Assembly (NCBI GenBank): GCA_942486035.1
Contig: CALNXK010000022.1
Location: 1,911,001 to 1,975,000 of the forward strand
Source: Porites lobata
Taxonomy: Eukaryota > Cnidaria > Anthozoa > Scleractinia > Poritidae
DNA length: 64,000 nt
Reading direction: 5' to 3'
Numbering within the stretch: position 1 is the first letter of the stretch; the number at the start of each line of letters is the position of its first letter. Positions 51,301 through 62,238 of this stretch are shown piece by piece. The notes beneath the pieces were generated by a model. That model saw only the letters and a program-made list of their open reading frames with translations, was not told the origin of the DNA and did not search any database. The position numbers and the translations under genes were made by a program.

Positions 51301-54300
51301 ATGAAAATAATTTCACCTGGAAAGGTATTAAAAAACAATGATTTGTGTGAATCCTTACTTACAAGAGCTGCTAGACCAGTACATGTTCATCCCTGTGCAT
51401 GCATTTCTTACAAAAACAATGATGTAACTTGTACACAATGATCAAGTCTTGATCTCTGTAGACAAGTTGATGATGTGGGATTTTGCAATAGCCTTGACTA
51501 CCAATTTAATGTTGATGGATAAAAGTTTTATAGTTTGTTAGTGAGATGCATAGGATATTCAGGGCAGCGTAAACTGGTTTTACTTTAAGAGCATCTTACC
51601 AACACCATCATCTGCTGTGCCCTCTTCACCTTTGAACCAGTGTTGTCTGATGTTATTCTTGTTTGGGGCAAATCTGTGAGGCTTGAATGTGCCATCAGAT
51701 AAACACAAGTGCAATTTGATAATAAACTGCTTGCCTGCTTTTCCTGTGAGAGAAGTCAGGTAATCACACTAAATAATTAAGATGTGGGTATCAGCCTAAG
51801 GGCTCAATAGTGACAGAGGTAGATGCATTTGCAATTATTGTTTTTCTCTTTATCATATCACTGACCAGTCAAGTACAAGCCACCAGAATATCACTCACAA
51901 TAATATGCACATCAGTAAATACCATAATTGCCTTTTCATGATTTAGCATAGTGTGAATAGTATACCCTTGAAAGATTTTCACTAACTAAGGCTCAACATG
52001 TTATCTTCTCATTGTGAGGGTATTGAATGGTAATGAAAGACTACATTAATTTTGTAAGACTTTACAAGAACTAGCATGCATTTTTCTCAAAATTCAAGTC
52101 TAACACTAAATGTGAAGGAAGAATACACCAGCCTCAGCATTTAAGCAAGTCATTAGACTACCTGTACAGGAGCTATGAAATGCTCCTAAAATTTTGTCAA
52201 AAAACCTGTTATACAGCTGTTCATACAAAACCAAAATTGTGATGAGTTAGCACAAATATGCTGAATGATATAAATTTTTCATTTGTCCTGACTCTATTAA
52301 TTTCATTACTAGCTCTACAATGAATAACTTTGAGACCAACTTGTAATCACTAGCTGGGGTTGATTTTAGCTGGTGGGCAAACTAAATATTTTTAATAAAT
52401 GTTTCACCTTTGGGTTTAAGAAGCAGGATTGGTCTCAACACCTCTGCATTCATGTGACTAAACTTAACACTCTCAAACAAAGAGCTCCTTTTCAGATGTG
52501 ATGCTATGGTTGACAGGTAAAGAGCTCGTTTGTGATGGTATCTTAAGTTCAGGTAATCCTTTGGCTGGAAACACTCCTGAGGTGAAGAGCAATAAATAAT
52601 AGGCAATAAATTATAATTATTGTTAATAATTAATAATAATAATGGATACCTCCTGGCTATGGCTGAGGCCCATTTAACCTTTAAGGCACCAGTTCCCAAA
52701 CTCATCTTGATTGGCGATGAGTTTAATAATTGTTATTAATAAAATAACAAAGTGACTGTGGTGTGGTGGTGTGTAAACACACCATTAACTTTAAAGTAAC
52801 AACATTAATTGTTTAATAATAACAAAGTGAGTGGTGGTGTTAAAAATACCATTAACTTTTGTAACAACATTAAGCATGTTACAGCATATGTTTAGCATGC
52901 ACCATTAGCTGAAAGGGTAAAAAATACAAGGGGTAGGGAACATGTTTTCCAAAAACAGACAGTCATGTTGCTTAGAGCTGGCTGTGGGCTAATTTTTACC
53001 TGCTGAAAAACATCTTACTAATGGCTCATGGAAGACAAAGATATGTGGCAATTTGGAGGGTGCAGTTGAGTAAAAAAGCCAGCTTGACTAATAAGAAAGC
53101 CTGCTTACATGGCAAAGCTTTAATTTTCCTTAGCCACATCCTCAAACACCAAAATTTGAACAACCAACTGGCCCTTTACATGTAAGTGAAGATGAGACCC
53201 ATAAACCAAAAACAAAGGATCTTGTAAACAATGGGGATAGATTTTCCTGTAAAATTCTCAAATCTCCTTAATTACCTTTGGCATTTGAACTGCAATATCC
53301 ACATTCAAATCTGGTTTTGTTACAGTGCCAAGAAGATAACTTCCTACAACTTTAACACTGGCAGGTCTCTGAAAACGAAATTTTCCTTTCACTGGAGCAG
53401 GAGGTGATGGAAGGGGAAATTTGGCTCCTTTTGGTAGCCATGAATGATCTGATACCTACATCATAAAAAGAAAACCACTACATTAACTAACAGAGTATGT
53501 TAAGCACTGCTACTTCTGTAACGTCAATTGATCAGACTGCCTAGATTAACACTCCTTGAGATGAATGCTGAATGTCAACATTAAATTGAGGTTAAAAAAT
53601 GGTTCGATCCTGTTTGCCTTCTCAGTTTTAAAAATATTTGTCTCCTAGCCCTCATTTTGCATGATAATCATTACAGTCATAATGAATACAGCTAGTAATA
53701 GGGTTAAGAGACAATTATTATTGAAAGCAGGGTTTGAAATTAACTGTTTGGTACAGGTGGCATCTGGTGACTGAAAAAAGTTTTGGAAGTGCTCGCCAGA
53801 AACGGTTTTCCTGTTCTTTAAATATGACAAGAAAAAATGAATGTTTTGGACACTTATTGCTCACGCAAAAATGGGCCTACTCCAGAGATGCCCAAAGGTG
53901 GGTGATTTGGATCAGTGTACTTCACAAAAACCTCCATCTACTTTTAAGGTTTCAAAAAACCTTGAAGAAAACCATGACCTAGCAGTATAATAATATTATT
54001 GTACTTATATATAGTATTCATTATACTAATAATTAATGATTATTGTTACAAAGTCGTAAAGAGTCTGAGAGGTAAATAAATTAATAAAAGATAGAATCCG
54101 ATCAAAGGGAGAAAAAAGTAACAAATTTTGGCCAGAAAATAAACACATATTAGCTGGTGTACAAACACATTAAAAAAATATATAACTATAAAGACAGCAT
54201 AATTTCATATGTACATGTACGTGTTCATCTGTACCTCATGTTCCTTTTTGCCATCTGGTAAAGACAACAAGAGTGCATTCAGTTCATGCAAAACTTCATC

Positions 54301-54555
54301 AAGAGCTTTGTTTCTGCTCTTTTTTGGTTGTACTTCTGAGAGAAGCTCAGTTATCTGACAAAGAAAACGTTATTAATACCATCAGCCTAATTTATTCTCA
54401 CATATCCAAAAAGTGGCAAAAAATTTAAGTGCTAACGAAAATTATTCAGACCGACATTGAGCACATATGTACATGTGTTTAAAGAAAGACCTTACTGCAA
54501 AGGTGGAGGAATTAGAAACAAAGTTAAGGTGATTCCCTGGTTTTGCACTGCGCAT
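36286..54555 (-). CDS. NOL6: Nucleolar protein 6 (Nrap/Utp22 family)
   Basis: Twenty-five modelled coding exons (minus): 54555-54496, 54354-54235, 53455-53276, 52576-52408, 51743-51600, 50713-50553, 50294-50174, 49445-49381, 48811-48710, 47969-47854, 47507-47330, 46745-46626, 46306-46158, 44887-44671, 43631-43505, 42537-42383, 42022-41862, 40991-40839, 40476-40379, 40262-40138, 39504-39412, 39188-39000, 38333-38232, 37191-37138, 36393-36286. They total 3,267 nt, 1,088 aa (human about 1,146); all junctions are GT-AG and in phase. Landmarks in order are VVGSYLLGT with NVDIAV (nucleotidyltransferase-like fold), DAVALLKVWLHQREFDQ, QHEARLSMEFLDNRF, LRRFQDGSILEAVVW, GKWPDD, KDGFVFRIK, FVGFLRFLHLL, FRPPLDHYDVIVHL, ALFFYD, GVIWKP and VVPNVSAVL. 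NOL6/Utp22 is a scaffold subunit (UtpC) of the nucleolar small-subunit processome. The 20-aa first exon is weak: human has about 85 residues before the conserved stretch, so the true 5' end may lie elsewhere. Confidence 0.94.
37255..37720. mobile_element. Inverted-repeat element with TA flanks in NOL6 intron
   Basis: TACAGTCGAAGCTCTC at the left and GAGAGCTTCGACTGTA at the right are perfect complements, and TA at each edge may be the target site (Tc1/mariner-like). Inner repeats of 'taagcgaccagctctagtt' occur twice. A half copy of the AT-rich MITE of 25868-26057 is inserted at about 37486-37583. Confidence 0.75.
41122..41302. mobile_element. MITE (CCATAATG...CATTATGG family) in NOL6 intron
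   Basis: The left arm 'attcatcatattcacataggccataat' and the right arm '...ttatggtgtatgtgaaaatggtgaat' are diverged complements, with inner arms CCTAAAATTTTGC and GCAAAATTTAGG. The same family is at 49584-49966. Confidence 0.65.
44414..44532. mobile_element. 119-bp MITE with 9-bp target duplication in NOL6 intron
   Basis: TTGCCTAGTC and its complement GACTAGGCAA are the ends. ATTACATCC (44405-44413) and TTTACATCC (44533-44541) are the flanking repeats, 8 of 9 identical. The termini resemble those of the element at 10628-10934. Confidence 0.8.
44979..45272 (+). pseudogene. Non-LTR retrotransposon 3' coding end
   Basis: The plus-strand frame ends at a stop at 45270-45272. It contains GLAPPYLRKKF, then NTRNRDCLHIPLCRTAAGQR, then FRGQRLWNSLPDEF and FKVKIKQHF. 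This is the conserved tail downstream of the reverse-transcriptase domain in many LINE ORF2 proteins. The (ATT)n tract that follows about 60 bases later fits the simple-repeat 3' end of such elements, so this is a strongly 5'-truncated insertion. It is antisense to NOL6, in the intron between exons 46306-46158 and 44887-44671. Homology starts at about 45030; the first codons may be host sequence. Confidence 0.82.
45333..45375. repeat. (ATT)n microsatellite, probable LINE 3' tail
   Basis: An uninterrupted ATT run directly downstream of the LINE coding end. Confidence 0.93.
45456..45795. repeat. Minisatellite 'GTCCGTAATAATGAGGTGTCCGTATTAAG' type
   Basis: About five diverged copies of a unit with GTCCGTAATAATGAGGTGTC and an inter-unit segment 'gttgaatttaggga'. 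Unit length varies (about 55-70 bp). The minus-strand 78-codon frame across it is an artefact. Confidence 0.82.
49584..49966. mobile_element. MITE of the 41122 family with a nested second MITE, NOL6 intron
   Basis: The outer arms ATTTTCAAATTGCCCATAAT and complement (ending 'tattatgggcaatgtgaaaat') bound the element. A second element occupies 49751-49930 with perfect 13-bp ends TACAGGTCAAAAT and its complement, plus inner arms AAATTTTTTAACAAAGGTT and complement. The nesting gives the order of insertion. Confidence 0.72.
50383..50497. mobile_element. 115-bp hairpin MITE with perfect 9-bp target duplication (TACCCTGC family), NOL6 intron
   Basis: The ends TACCCTGCTAGCAGAGTCGC and near complement GCGACTCTGCCAGCAGGGTA are flanked by ACTTGTTGT at 50374-50382 and 50498-50506. 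It sits in the short intron between exons 50713-50553 and 50294-50174. It is a longer relative of the 66-bp copy at 11062-11127. Confidence 0.92.
52721..52875. repeat. Two-copy tandem duplication in NOL6 intron
   Basis: A block of about 65-85 bp ('gtttaataat...aacaaagtga...tggtggtgt...accattaacttt...gtaacaacatta') occurs twice in a row, with indels. Confidence 0.75.
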
Positions 54556-54557
54556 AA

Positions 54558-54570
54558 CAAGATGGCCGCC
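54558..54570 (+). promoter_or_regulatory. YY1-like motif at the NOL6 5' end
   Basis: CAAGATGGCCGCC lies directly upstream of the proposed NOL6 start codon and matches the motif near LSM6 and ELL. Its closeness to the ATG suggests that transcription starts here. Confidence 0.45.
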
Positions 54571-54817
54571 ACAAAAAAGAGCATGTGAAGTAACATTATT
54601 AAAATGAAGTTGACTGAAGAGAAACGCTATTGGAATTTTTGCTTGCGGTTGTGTCTTGCCGAGGTGAGATTCAATGTGTTGGGAATGTGCATAACGTAAG
54701 CAGTACGTGTGTTGCTGAGTTCGACTTCCTCACAGAGAACCGCGATAGTGGATGTTTAACTTGTGCTTAGACTGCTTACTCACTTTGATTTTCATTTAAA
54801 CGTTCCTTTATCACATT

Positions 54818-55027
54818 AGGGCCATTTATACGAGGAAAAATAAGACGCGTCTTACATAGGACGCGTCTTAAATAAGACGCAAACTTTCCCTATAAACGGC
54901 ACATTTCGTCTAAAATAAGACGCGGCTTAGCTAAGACGCGTCTTATTAGATAAGACATGCTCGTATAAATGGTACAGTTCGCGTCTTATTTAAGACGCGT
55001 CTTATTTTTCCTCGTATAAATGGCCCT
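54818..55027. mobile_element. 210-bp MITE with ATT target duplication upstream of NOL6
   Basis: AGGGCCATTTATACGAGGAA and onward (about 36 bp) is exactly mirrored at the right end (...TTCCTCGTATAAATGGCCCT). ATT stands at 54815-54817 and 55028-55030. The interior is built from repeated GACGCGTCTTA words. A 3-bp duplication suits PIF/Harbinger-type MITEs. Confidence 0.88.
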
Positions 55028-55104
55028 ATTGTGTCCTATTAATGTGATATCTCGATGTAAATTTGGTAAAAACGGAGTTTTTAATACTATCTACCCCCTT
55101 TCAC

Positions 55105-55340
55105 ATAGGGATAAAAGGGGTGACATAGGGTGACGGGGGGTTACAAAGGGTGACAGGGGGTTACAAGGGGTGACATGGGGTGACAGGGGGTTACAAAGGG
55201 TTACAGGGGGTGACAGGGGGTTACAAAAGGGTTAATACAGGAGATTAAAAAGGGTTACAGGGGGTTACAAGAGGTTACAGGGGGTTACAAAGGGTAGCAG
55301 GGGGTTACAAGGGGTGAAAGGGGGTTACAAAGGATGTCAG
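55105..55340 (+). repeat. 10-bp G-rich satellite, first array
   Basis: Tandem units T(T/G)ACA(A/G)GGGG start abruptly after ordinary sequence about 0.55 kb upstream of NOL6. Nearly every unit ends in a run of four or five G. Confidence 0.93.
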
Positions 55341-55910
55341 GAACTTTTTTCTAACTAGAACATTCCCAAATACTTTTTCTTGATCTATTTTGCATAAAAA
55401 TGAAAGTTGAAGAAATCTCAAATTCTTTACCAAAACGATGAACTAACCCCATTGCAAAAATTCTAATTTTGCGTTTTTAATAAACAGATATTCTGGTAGT
55501 CTTTCAAGGCTTCTTTTTTTAACTAGAACGTCAGCAAACACTTTTTCTCGATCTATTTTCGATAAACACAAAATCAGAAAAAACTTCAAGTTTTTAAGCA
55601 ACATCATGGAGTATCACCTTTGGAAAAATAACAGTTTTGCGTTCTTTTTAAATCGATGTTTGTATTGTCTAAAAAGGCTTCTTTTGTAGCGAGAACGTAA
55701 CCAAATACTTTTTCTCGGAATATTATGTATAAAATGAAACGTTAACAAAATTTCAAATTTTTCACCAAAACCATGGACTAACCCATTTGGAAAAATGCCA
55801 ATTTTGTGGGTTTTTGAACTGACGTTTTCATCGTCCAGAAAGGCTTCTTTGCTATATGAACTGCGGAAAATTGTTTTTTACAATTTAATTTCACGATCTA
55901 TTACATAGGA
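55341..55910. repeat. AT-rich 167/168-bp satellite block, copy 1
   Basis: The word TAACTAGAAC (or its variants TAGCGAGAAC and TATATGAACT) recurs at 55352, 55520, 55687 and 55854, giving spacings of 168, 167 and 167. About 3.4 monomers are present. Each carries the sequence 'acttttt..cgatctatttt', then 'atgga(c)taaccc..ttggaaaaat', then 'ttttgcgtttttaa'. The block starts and stops inside monomers, directly against G-rich units. Confidence 0.88.
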
Positions 55911-58900
55911 ATACAGGGGGTTAGAAGAAATTAGAATGGGCGACAGGGGATTAAAAAAAAGGGGTCACAGGGGGTTACAAGGGGTGACAGCGGATGGCAA
56001 AGGGGGGAGTTATAGGGGGTTACAAGGGGTTACAGGGGGTGACAAGGGGTTACAATGAGTTACAGAAGGTTACAAGGGGTTACAGGAGCTTGCAAGGGGT
56101 GACAGGGCATTACAAGAGGTTACAGGGGGTTACAAGGGGTTACAAAAGGTTACAAGGGGTGACAGGAAATTACAAGGGGTTACAAGGGATTACAAGGGGT
56201 TACAAGGTGCGACAGGGGGTTACAAGGGGTTATAGAGGTTACAAGGAGTGTCAGGGGGTTACAAGGGGTGACAGAGGGTTACAAGGGATTACAGGGGATT
56301 ACAAGGGGTTGCAAGGGGTGACAGGAGGTTACAAGGGCAACAGAAGGTTACAAGGGGTGACAGGAGGTTACAAGGGCAACAGAAGGTTACAAGGGGTTAC
56401 AGAAGGTTACAAGGAGTGTCAGGGGCTTACAAGGGGTGACAGAAGGTTACAAGGGGTTACAGGGGGTTACAAGGGGTTACAAAAGGTTACAAGGGGTGAA
56501 TGGAGGTTACAAGGGTTACAGAAGGTTACATGAGGTTACAGGGGGTTACAAGGGGTGACAGGGGATTACAAGGAGTTACAGGGGATTACAAAGGGTTACA
56601 AGGTGTGACAGGGGGTTACAAGGGGTTATAGGAGGTTACAAGGAGTGTCAGGGGGTTACAAGGGAGACAGGAGGCAAAAAAGGGTTACAGGGGGTTACAA
56701 GGGGTTACAGAGGGTTACAAGGGGTGACCCAGGGTGACAAGAGGTTACAGGGGATTAGAAGGGGTGACCGGAGGTTACAAGGGGTGACAGGAGGTTACAA
56801 GAAGTTACAGGGGGTTACAAGGGGTGACAGGGGCTTCCGAACGGTTACAGGGGGTTACAAGAGACGACAGGGGGTTACAAAAGGTTACAAGGGGTGACAG
56901 GGAGTTAAAAGGGGTGCCAGGGGGTCACCAGGGGTTACAAAAGGTTACAAGGGGTGAAAGGGGGGTTACAAGGATTACACTAGGTTACAAGATGTTACGG
57001 GGTTACAAAGGGTTACAAGGTGTGACAGGGGGTTACAAGGGGTTATAGGAGGTTACAAGGAGTGACAGGGGGTTACAAGGGATTACAGGGGATTACAAGG
57101 GGTTACAAGGGGTGACAGGAGGTTACAAGGGCAACAGAAGGTTACAAGGGGTGACAGGAGGTTACAAGGGCAACAGAAGGTTACAAGGGATGACAGGAGG
57201 TTACAAGGGCAACAGAAGGTTACAAGGGGTTACAGAAGGTTACAAGGAGTGTCAGGGGCTTACAAGGGGTGACAGGGGGCTACAAAGGGTTACAGGGGGT
57301 TACAAGGGGTGACAGAAGGTTACAAGGGGTTACAGGGGGTTACAAGGGTTACAAAAGGTTACAAGGGGTGACAGGAGGTTACAAAGGTTACAGAAGGTTA
57401 CATGAGGTTACAGGGGGTTACAAGGGGTGACAGGGGATTACAAGGGGTTACAAGGTGTGACAGGGGGTTACAAGGGGTTATAGGAGGTTAGAAGGAGTGT
57501 CAGGGGGTTACAAGGGGTGACAGGGGGCTAAAAAGGGTTACAGGGGGTTACAAGGGGTTAGAGAGGGTTACAAGGGGTGACCGAGGGTTACAAGAGGTTA
57601 CAGGGGGTTAGAAGGAGTGACCGGAGGTTACAAGGGGTGACAGGAGGTTACAAGGGGTGACAGGAGGTTACAAGAAGTTACAGGGGGTTACAAGGGGTGA
57701 CGGGCTTCCGAACGGTTACAGGTGGTTACAAGAGGCGACAGGGGGTTACAAAAGGTTACAAGGGGTGACAGTGGGTTACAAGGGGTGACAGGGAGTTAAA
57801 AGGGGTGCCAGGGGGTCACAAGGGGTTACAGGAGGTTACAAAAGGTTACAAGGGGTGACAGGGGGTTACAAGGATTACAGTAGGTTACAAGATGTTACGA
57901 GGGGTTACAAGGGGTGACAGGGGGTTACAAGGGATTACAGGGGATTACAACGGGTTACAAGGGGTGACAGGAGGTTACAAGGGCAACAGAAGGTTACAAG
58001 GGGTGACAGGAGGTTACAAGGGCAACAGAAGGTTACAAGGGGTTACAGAAGGTTACAAGGAGTGTCAGGGGCTTACAAGGGGTGAAAGGGGGCTACAAAG
58101 GGTTACAGGGGGTTACAAGGGGTGACAGAAGGTTACAAGGGGTTACAGGGGGTTACAAGGGGTTACAAAAGGTTACAAGGGGTGACAGGGGGTGACAGGG
58201 GGTTACAAGGGGTTACAGGGGGTTACAAAAGGCTACAAAGGTTGACAGGGGGTTACAAGGGTTACAAGGGGTGACAGAGGGTTACAAGGGGTTACAAGGG
58301 GTGACAGGGGGCTACAAAGGGTTACAGGGGTTACAAGGGGTTACAAGGGGGTTACAGGGGATGACAGGGGGTTACAAAAGGTTACAAGGGGTGACAGGGG
58401 GTTACAAGGGGTTACAGGGGATTACAAGGGGTTACAGAAGGTTACAAAGGGTGACAGGGGGTTAGAAGGGGTTACAGGGGGTTCCAAAAGGTTACAAAGG
58501 GTGACAGGAGGTTACAAGGGTGACAGGGGGCTACAAAGGGTTACAGGGCGTTACAAGGGGTTACAGAGGGTAACAAGGGGTGACAGAGGGTTACAAGGGG
58601 TTTCAGGGGGTTACAAGGAGTGACAGGAGGTTACAAGGGGTGACAGGGGGTTACGAAGGGTGACAGGGGGTTACAAGGGGTGACAGGGGGTTACAAGGGG
58701 TTACAAGGGGTGACAGGGAGTTTAAAGGGGAGACAGGGCGTGAAGAGGGTTACAAGGGATTAGAGGAAATTACAAGGGGTTACAGGGGATGACAGGGGGT
58801 TACAAGGGGTGAGAGGGGGTTACAAGGGGTGACAGGGGGTTACAAGGGGTGACATGGGGTGACAGGGGGTTACAAAGGGTTACAGGGGGTGACAGGGGGT

Positions 58901-59020
58901 TACAAAAGGGTTAATACAGGAGATTAAAAAGGGTTACAGGGGGTTACAAGAGGTTACAGGGGGTTACAAAGGGTAGCAGGGGGTTACAAGGGGTGAAAGG
59001 GGGTTACAAAGGATGTCAGG
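55911..59020 (+). repeat. 10-bp G-rich satellite, second array
   Basis: About 3.1 kb of T(T/G)ACA(A/G)GGGG units with longer internal duplications: the block 'aagggcaacagaaggttaca' and neighbouring variants recur in register. Open frames up to 179 codons (55994-56533) translate as a 10-residue repeat GYKGLQGVTR; they reflect the 30-bp (3 x 10) coding period and are not supported as a gene. Confidence 0.93.
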
Positions 59021-59583
59021 AACTTTTTTCTAACTAGAACGTTGCCAAATACTTTTTCTTGGTCTATTTTGCATAAAAATGAAAGTTGAAGAAATCTCAA
59101 ATTCTTTACCAAAACGATGAACTAACCCCTTTGCAAAAACTCTAATTTTGCGTTTTTAATAAACAGATATTCTGGTAGTCTTTCAAGGCTTCTTTTTTTA
59201 ACTAGAACGTCAGCAAACACTTTTTCTCGATCTATTTTCGATAAACACAAAATCAGAAAAAACTTCAAGTTTTTAAGCAACATCATGGAGTATCGCCTTT
59301 GGAAAAATAACAGTGTTGCGTTCTTTTTAAATCGATGTTTGTATTGTCTAAAAAGGCTTCTTTTGTAGCGAGAACGTAACCAAATACTTTTTCTCGGTGT
59401 ATTATGTATAAAACGAAACGTTAACAAGATTTCAAATTTTTCACCAAAACCATGGACTAACCCATTTGGAAAAATGCCAATTTTGTGGTTTTTTGAAACT
59501 GACGTTTTCATCGTCCAGAAAGGCTTCTTTGCTATATGAACTGCGGAAAATTGTTTTTTACAATTCAATTTCACGATCTATTA
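59021..59583. repeat. AT-rich 167/168-bp satellite block, copy 2
   Basis: Near-identical to the block at 55341-55910, with the same start and end points within the monomer. TAACTAGAAC is at 59031 and 59199. A 150-codon minus-strand frame through it is an artefact. Confidence 0.9.
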
Positions 59584-62238
59584 CATAGGAATACAGGGGG
59601 TTAGAAGAAATTAGAATGGGCAACAGGGGATTAAAAGGGGTCACAGAGGGTTACAAGGGGTGACAGCGGATGGCAAGGGGTTACATGGAGTTATAGGGGG
59701 TTACAAGGGGTGACAGGGGGTTACAAGGGGTTACAAAAGGTTACAAGGGGTGACAGGAGGTTACAAGGGTTATAGAAGGTTACAAGAGGTTACAGGGGGT
59801 TACAAGGGGTGACAGGGGATTACAAGGGGTTACAGGGGATTACAAGGGGTTACAAGGTGTGACAGGGGGTTATAAGGGGTTATAGGAGGTTACAAGGAGT
59901 GTCAGGGGGTGACAAGGGAGACAGGGGGCAAAAAAGGGTTACAGGGCGTTACAAGGGGTTACAGAGGGTTACAAGGGGTAACCGAGGGTTACAAGAGGTT
60001 AGAGGGGGTTAGAAGGAGTGACCGGAGGTTACAAGGGGTGACAGGAGGTTATAAGAAGTTACAGGGGGTTACAAGGGGTGACAGGGGCTTTCGAACGGTT
60101 ACAGGGGGTTACAAGAGGCGACAGGGGGTTACAAAAGGTTACAAGGGGTGACAGGGGGTTACAAGGGGTGACAGGGGGTTACAAAAGGTTACAAGGGGTG
60201 ACAGGGGGTTACAAGGATTACAGTAGGTTACAAGAGGTTACAGGGGGTCACAAGGGGTTACAGGGGGTTACAAAAGGTTACAAGGGGTGACAGGGGGTTA
60301 CAAGGATTACAGTAGGTTACAAGATGTTACGGGGGGTTACAAGGGGTTACAAGGGATTACAGGGGATTACAAGGGGTTGCAAGGGGTGATAGGAGGTTAC
60401 AAGGGCAACAGAAGGTTACAAGGGGTCACAGGAGGTTACAAGGGCAACAGAAGGTTACAAGGGGTTACAGAAGGTTACAAGGAGTGTCAGGGGCTTACAA
60501 GGGGTGACAGGGGGCTACAAAGGGTTACAGGGGGTTACAAGGGGTGACAGAAGGTTACAAGGGGTTACAGGGGGTTACAAGGGGATACAAAAGGTTACAA
60601 GGGGTGACGGGAGGTTACAAGGGTTACAGAAGGTTACATGAGGTTACAGGGGGTTACAAGGGGTGACAGGGGATTACAAGGGGTTACAGGGGATTACAAG
60701 GGGTTAGAAGGTGTGACAGGGGGTTACAAAGGGTTATAGGAGGTTACAAGGAGTGTCAGGGGGTTACAAGGGGTGACGGGGCAAAAAAGGGTTACAGGGG
60801 GTTACAAGAGGTTACAGAGGGTTACAAGGGGTGACCGAGGGTTACAAGAGGTTACAGGGGGTTAGAATGAGTGACCGGAGGTTACAAGGGGTGACAGGAG
60901 GTTACAAGAAGTTACATGGGGTTACAAGGGGTGACAGGGGCTTTCGAACGGTTACAGGGGGTTACAAGAGGCGACAGGGGGTTACAAAAGGTTACAAGGG
61001 GTGACAGGGAGTTAAAAGGGGTGACAGGGGGTCACAAGGGGTTACAAAAGGTTACAAGGGGTGACAGGAGGTTACAAGAATTACAGTAGGTTACAAGATG
61101 TTACGGGGGGTTACAAGGGGTAACAGGGGGTTACAAGGGATTACAAGGGGTTACAAGGGATTACAACGGGTTACAAGGGGTGACAGGAGGTTACAAGGGC
61201 AACAGAAGGTTACAAGGGGTGACAGGTTACAAGGGCAACAGAAGGTTACAAGGGGTTACAGGAGGTTATAAAGAGTGTCAGGGCGTTACAACGGGTGACA
61301 GGGAGCTACAAAGGGTTACAGGGGGTTACAAGGGGTGACAGAGGGTTACAAGGGGTTACAGGGGGTTACAAGGGGTGACAGGGGGTTAAAAGGGGTGACA
61401 GGAGGTTACAAGGGGTGACAGGGGGTTACAAGAGGTTACAGGGGGTTACAAGGGGTGACAGGGGGTTAAAAGGGGTGACAGGAGGTTACAAGGGGTGACA
61501 GGGGGTTACAAGAGGTTACAGGGGGTTACAAGGGGTGACAGGGGGTTACAAGGGGTGACAGGGGGTTACAAGGGGTGACAGGGAGTTAAACGGGGTGGCA
61601 GGGGGTGAAAAAGGTTAGAAGGGATCAGAGGGGTTACAAGGGGTTACAGAAGGTTACAAGGGGTGACAGGGGGTTACAAGGGGTGACAGGGGGTGACAGG
61701 GGGTTACAAGGGGTTACAGGGGGTTACAAAAGGTTACAAAGGGTGACAGGGGGTTACAAGGGTTACAAGGGGTGACAGAGGGTTACAAGGGGTGACAGGA
61801 GGTTACAAGGGGTGACAGGGGGTAACGAAGGGTTACAAGGGGTTACAAGGGGTGACAAGGGGGTTACAGGGGATGACAGGGGGTTACAAAAGGTTGCAAG
61901 GGGTGACAGGGGGTTACAAGGGGTTACAGGGGATTATAAGGGGTTACAGAAGGTTACAAGGGGTGACAGGGGGTTACAAGGGGTTACAGGGGGCTACAAA
62001 AGGTTACAAAGGGTGACAGGAGGTTACAAGGGTGACAGGGGGCTACAAAGGGTTACAGGGCGTTACAAGGGGTTACAGAGGTTAACAAGGGGTGACAGAG
62101 GGTTACAAGGGGTTTCAGGGGGTTACAAGGAGTGACAGCAGGTTACAAGGGGTGACAGGGGGTTACGAAGGGTGACAGGGGGTTACAAGGGGTTACAAGG
62201 GGTTACAAGGGGTTACAGGGAGTTTAAAGGGGTGACAG
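59584..62238 (+). repeat. 10-bp G-rich satellite, third array
   Basis: The same unit and the same longer variants as the second array, including the 'gcttt(c)cgaacggttaca' variant at about 60087 and 60946. These also occur at 56828 and 57706, showing that multi-unit segments have been copied. Confidence 0.93.

Noticed and set aside
53276..53450. Alternative acceptor for NOL6 exon 3 after GTATCAG
   Set aside because: The preceding exon ends in phase 0, so this site would shift the frame; the upstream acceptor giving VSDHSWLPKG is the only in-phase choice.
59122..59574. 150-codon minus-strand open frame
   Set aside because: It runs through the AT-rich 167-bp satellite block; the related block at 55341 does not keep the same long frame.
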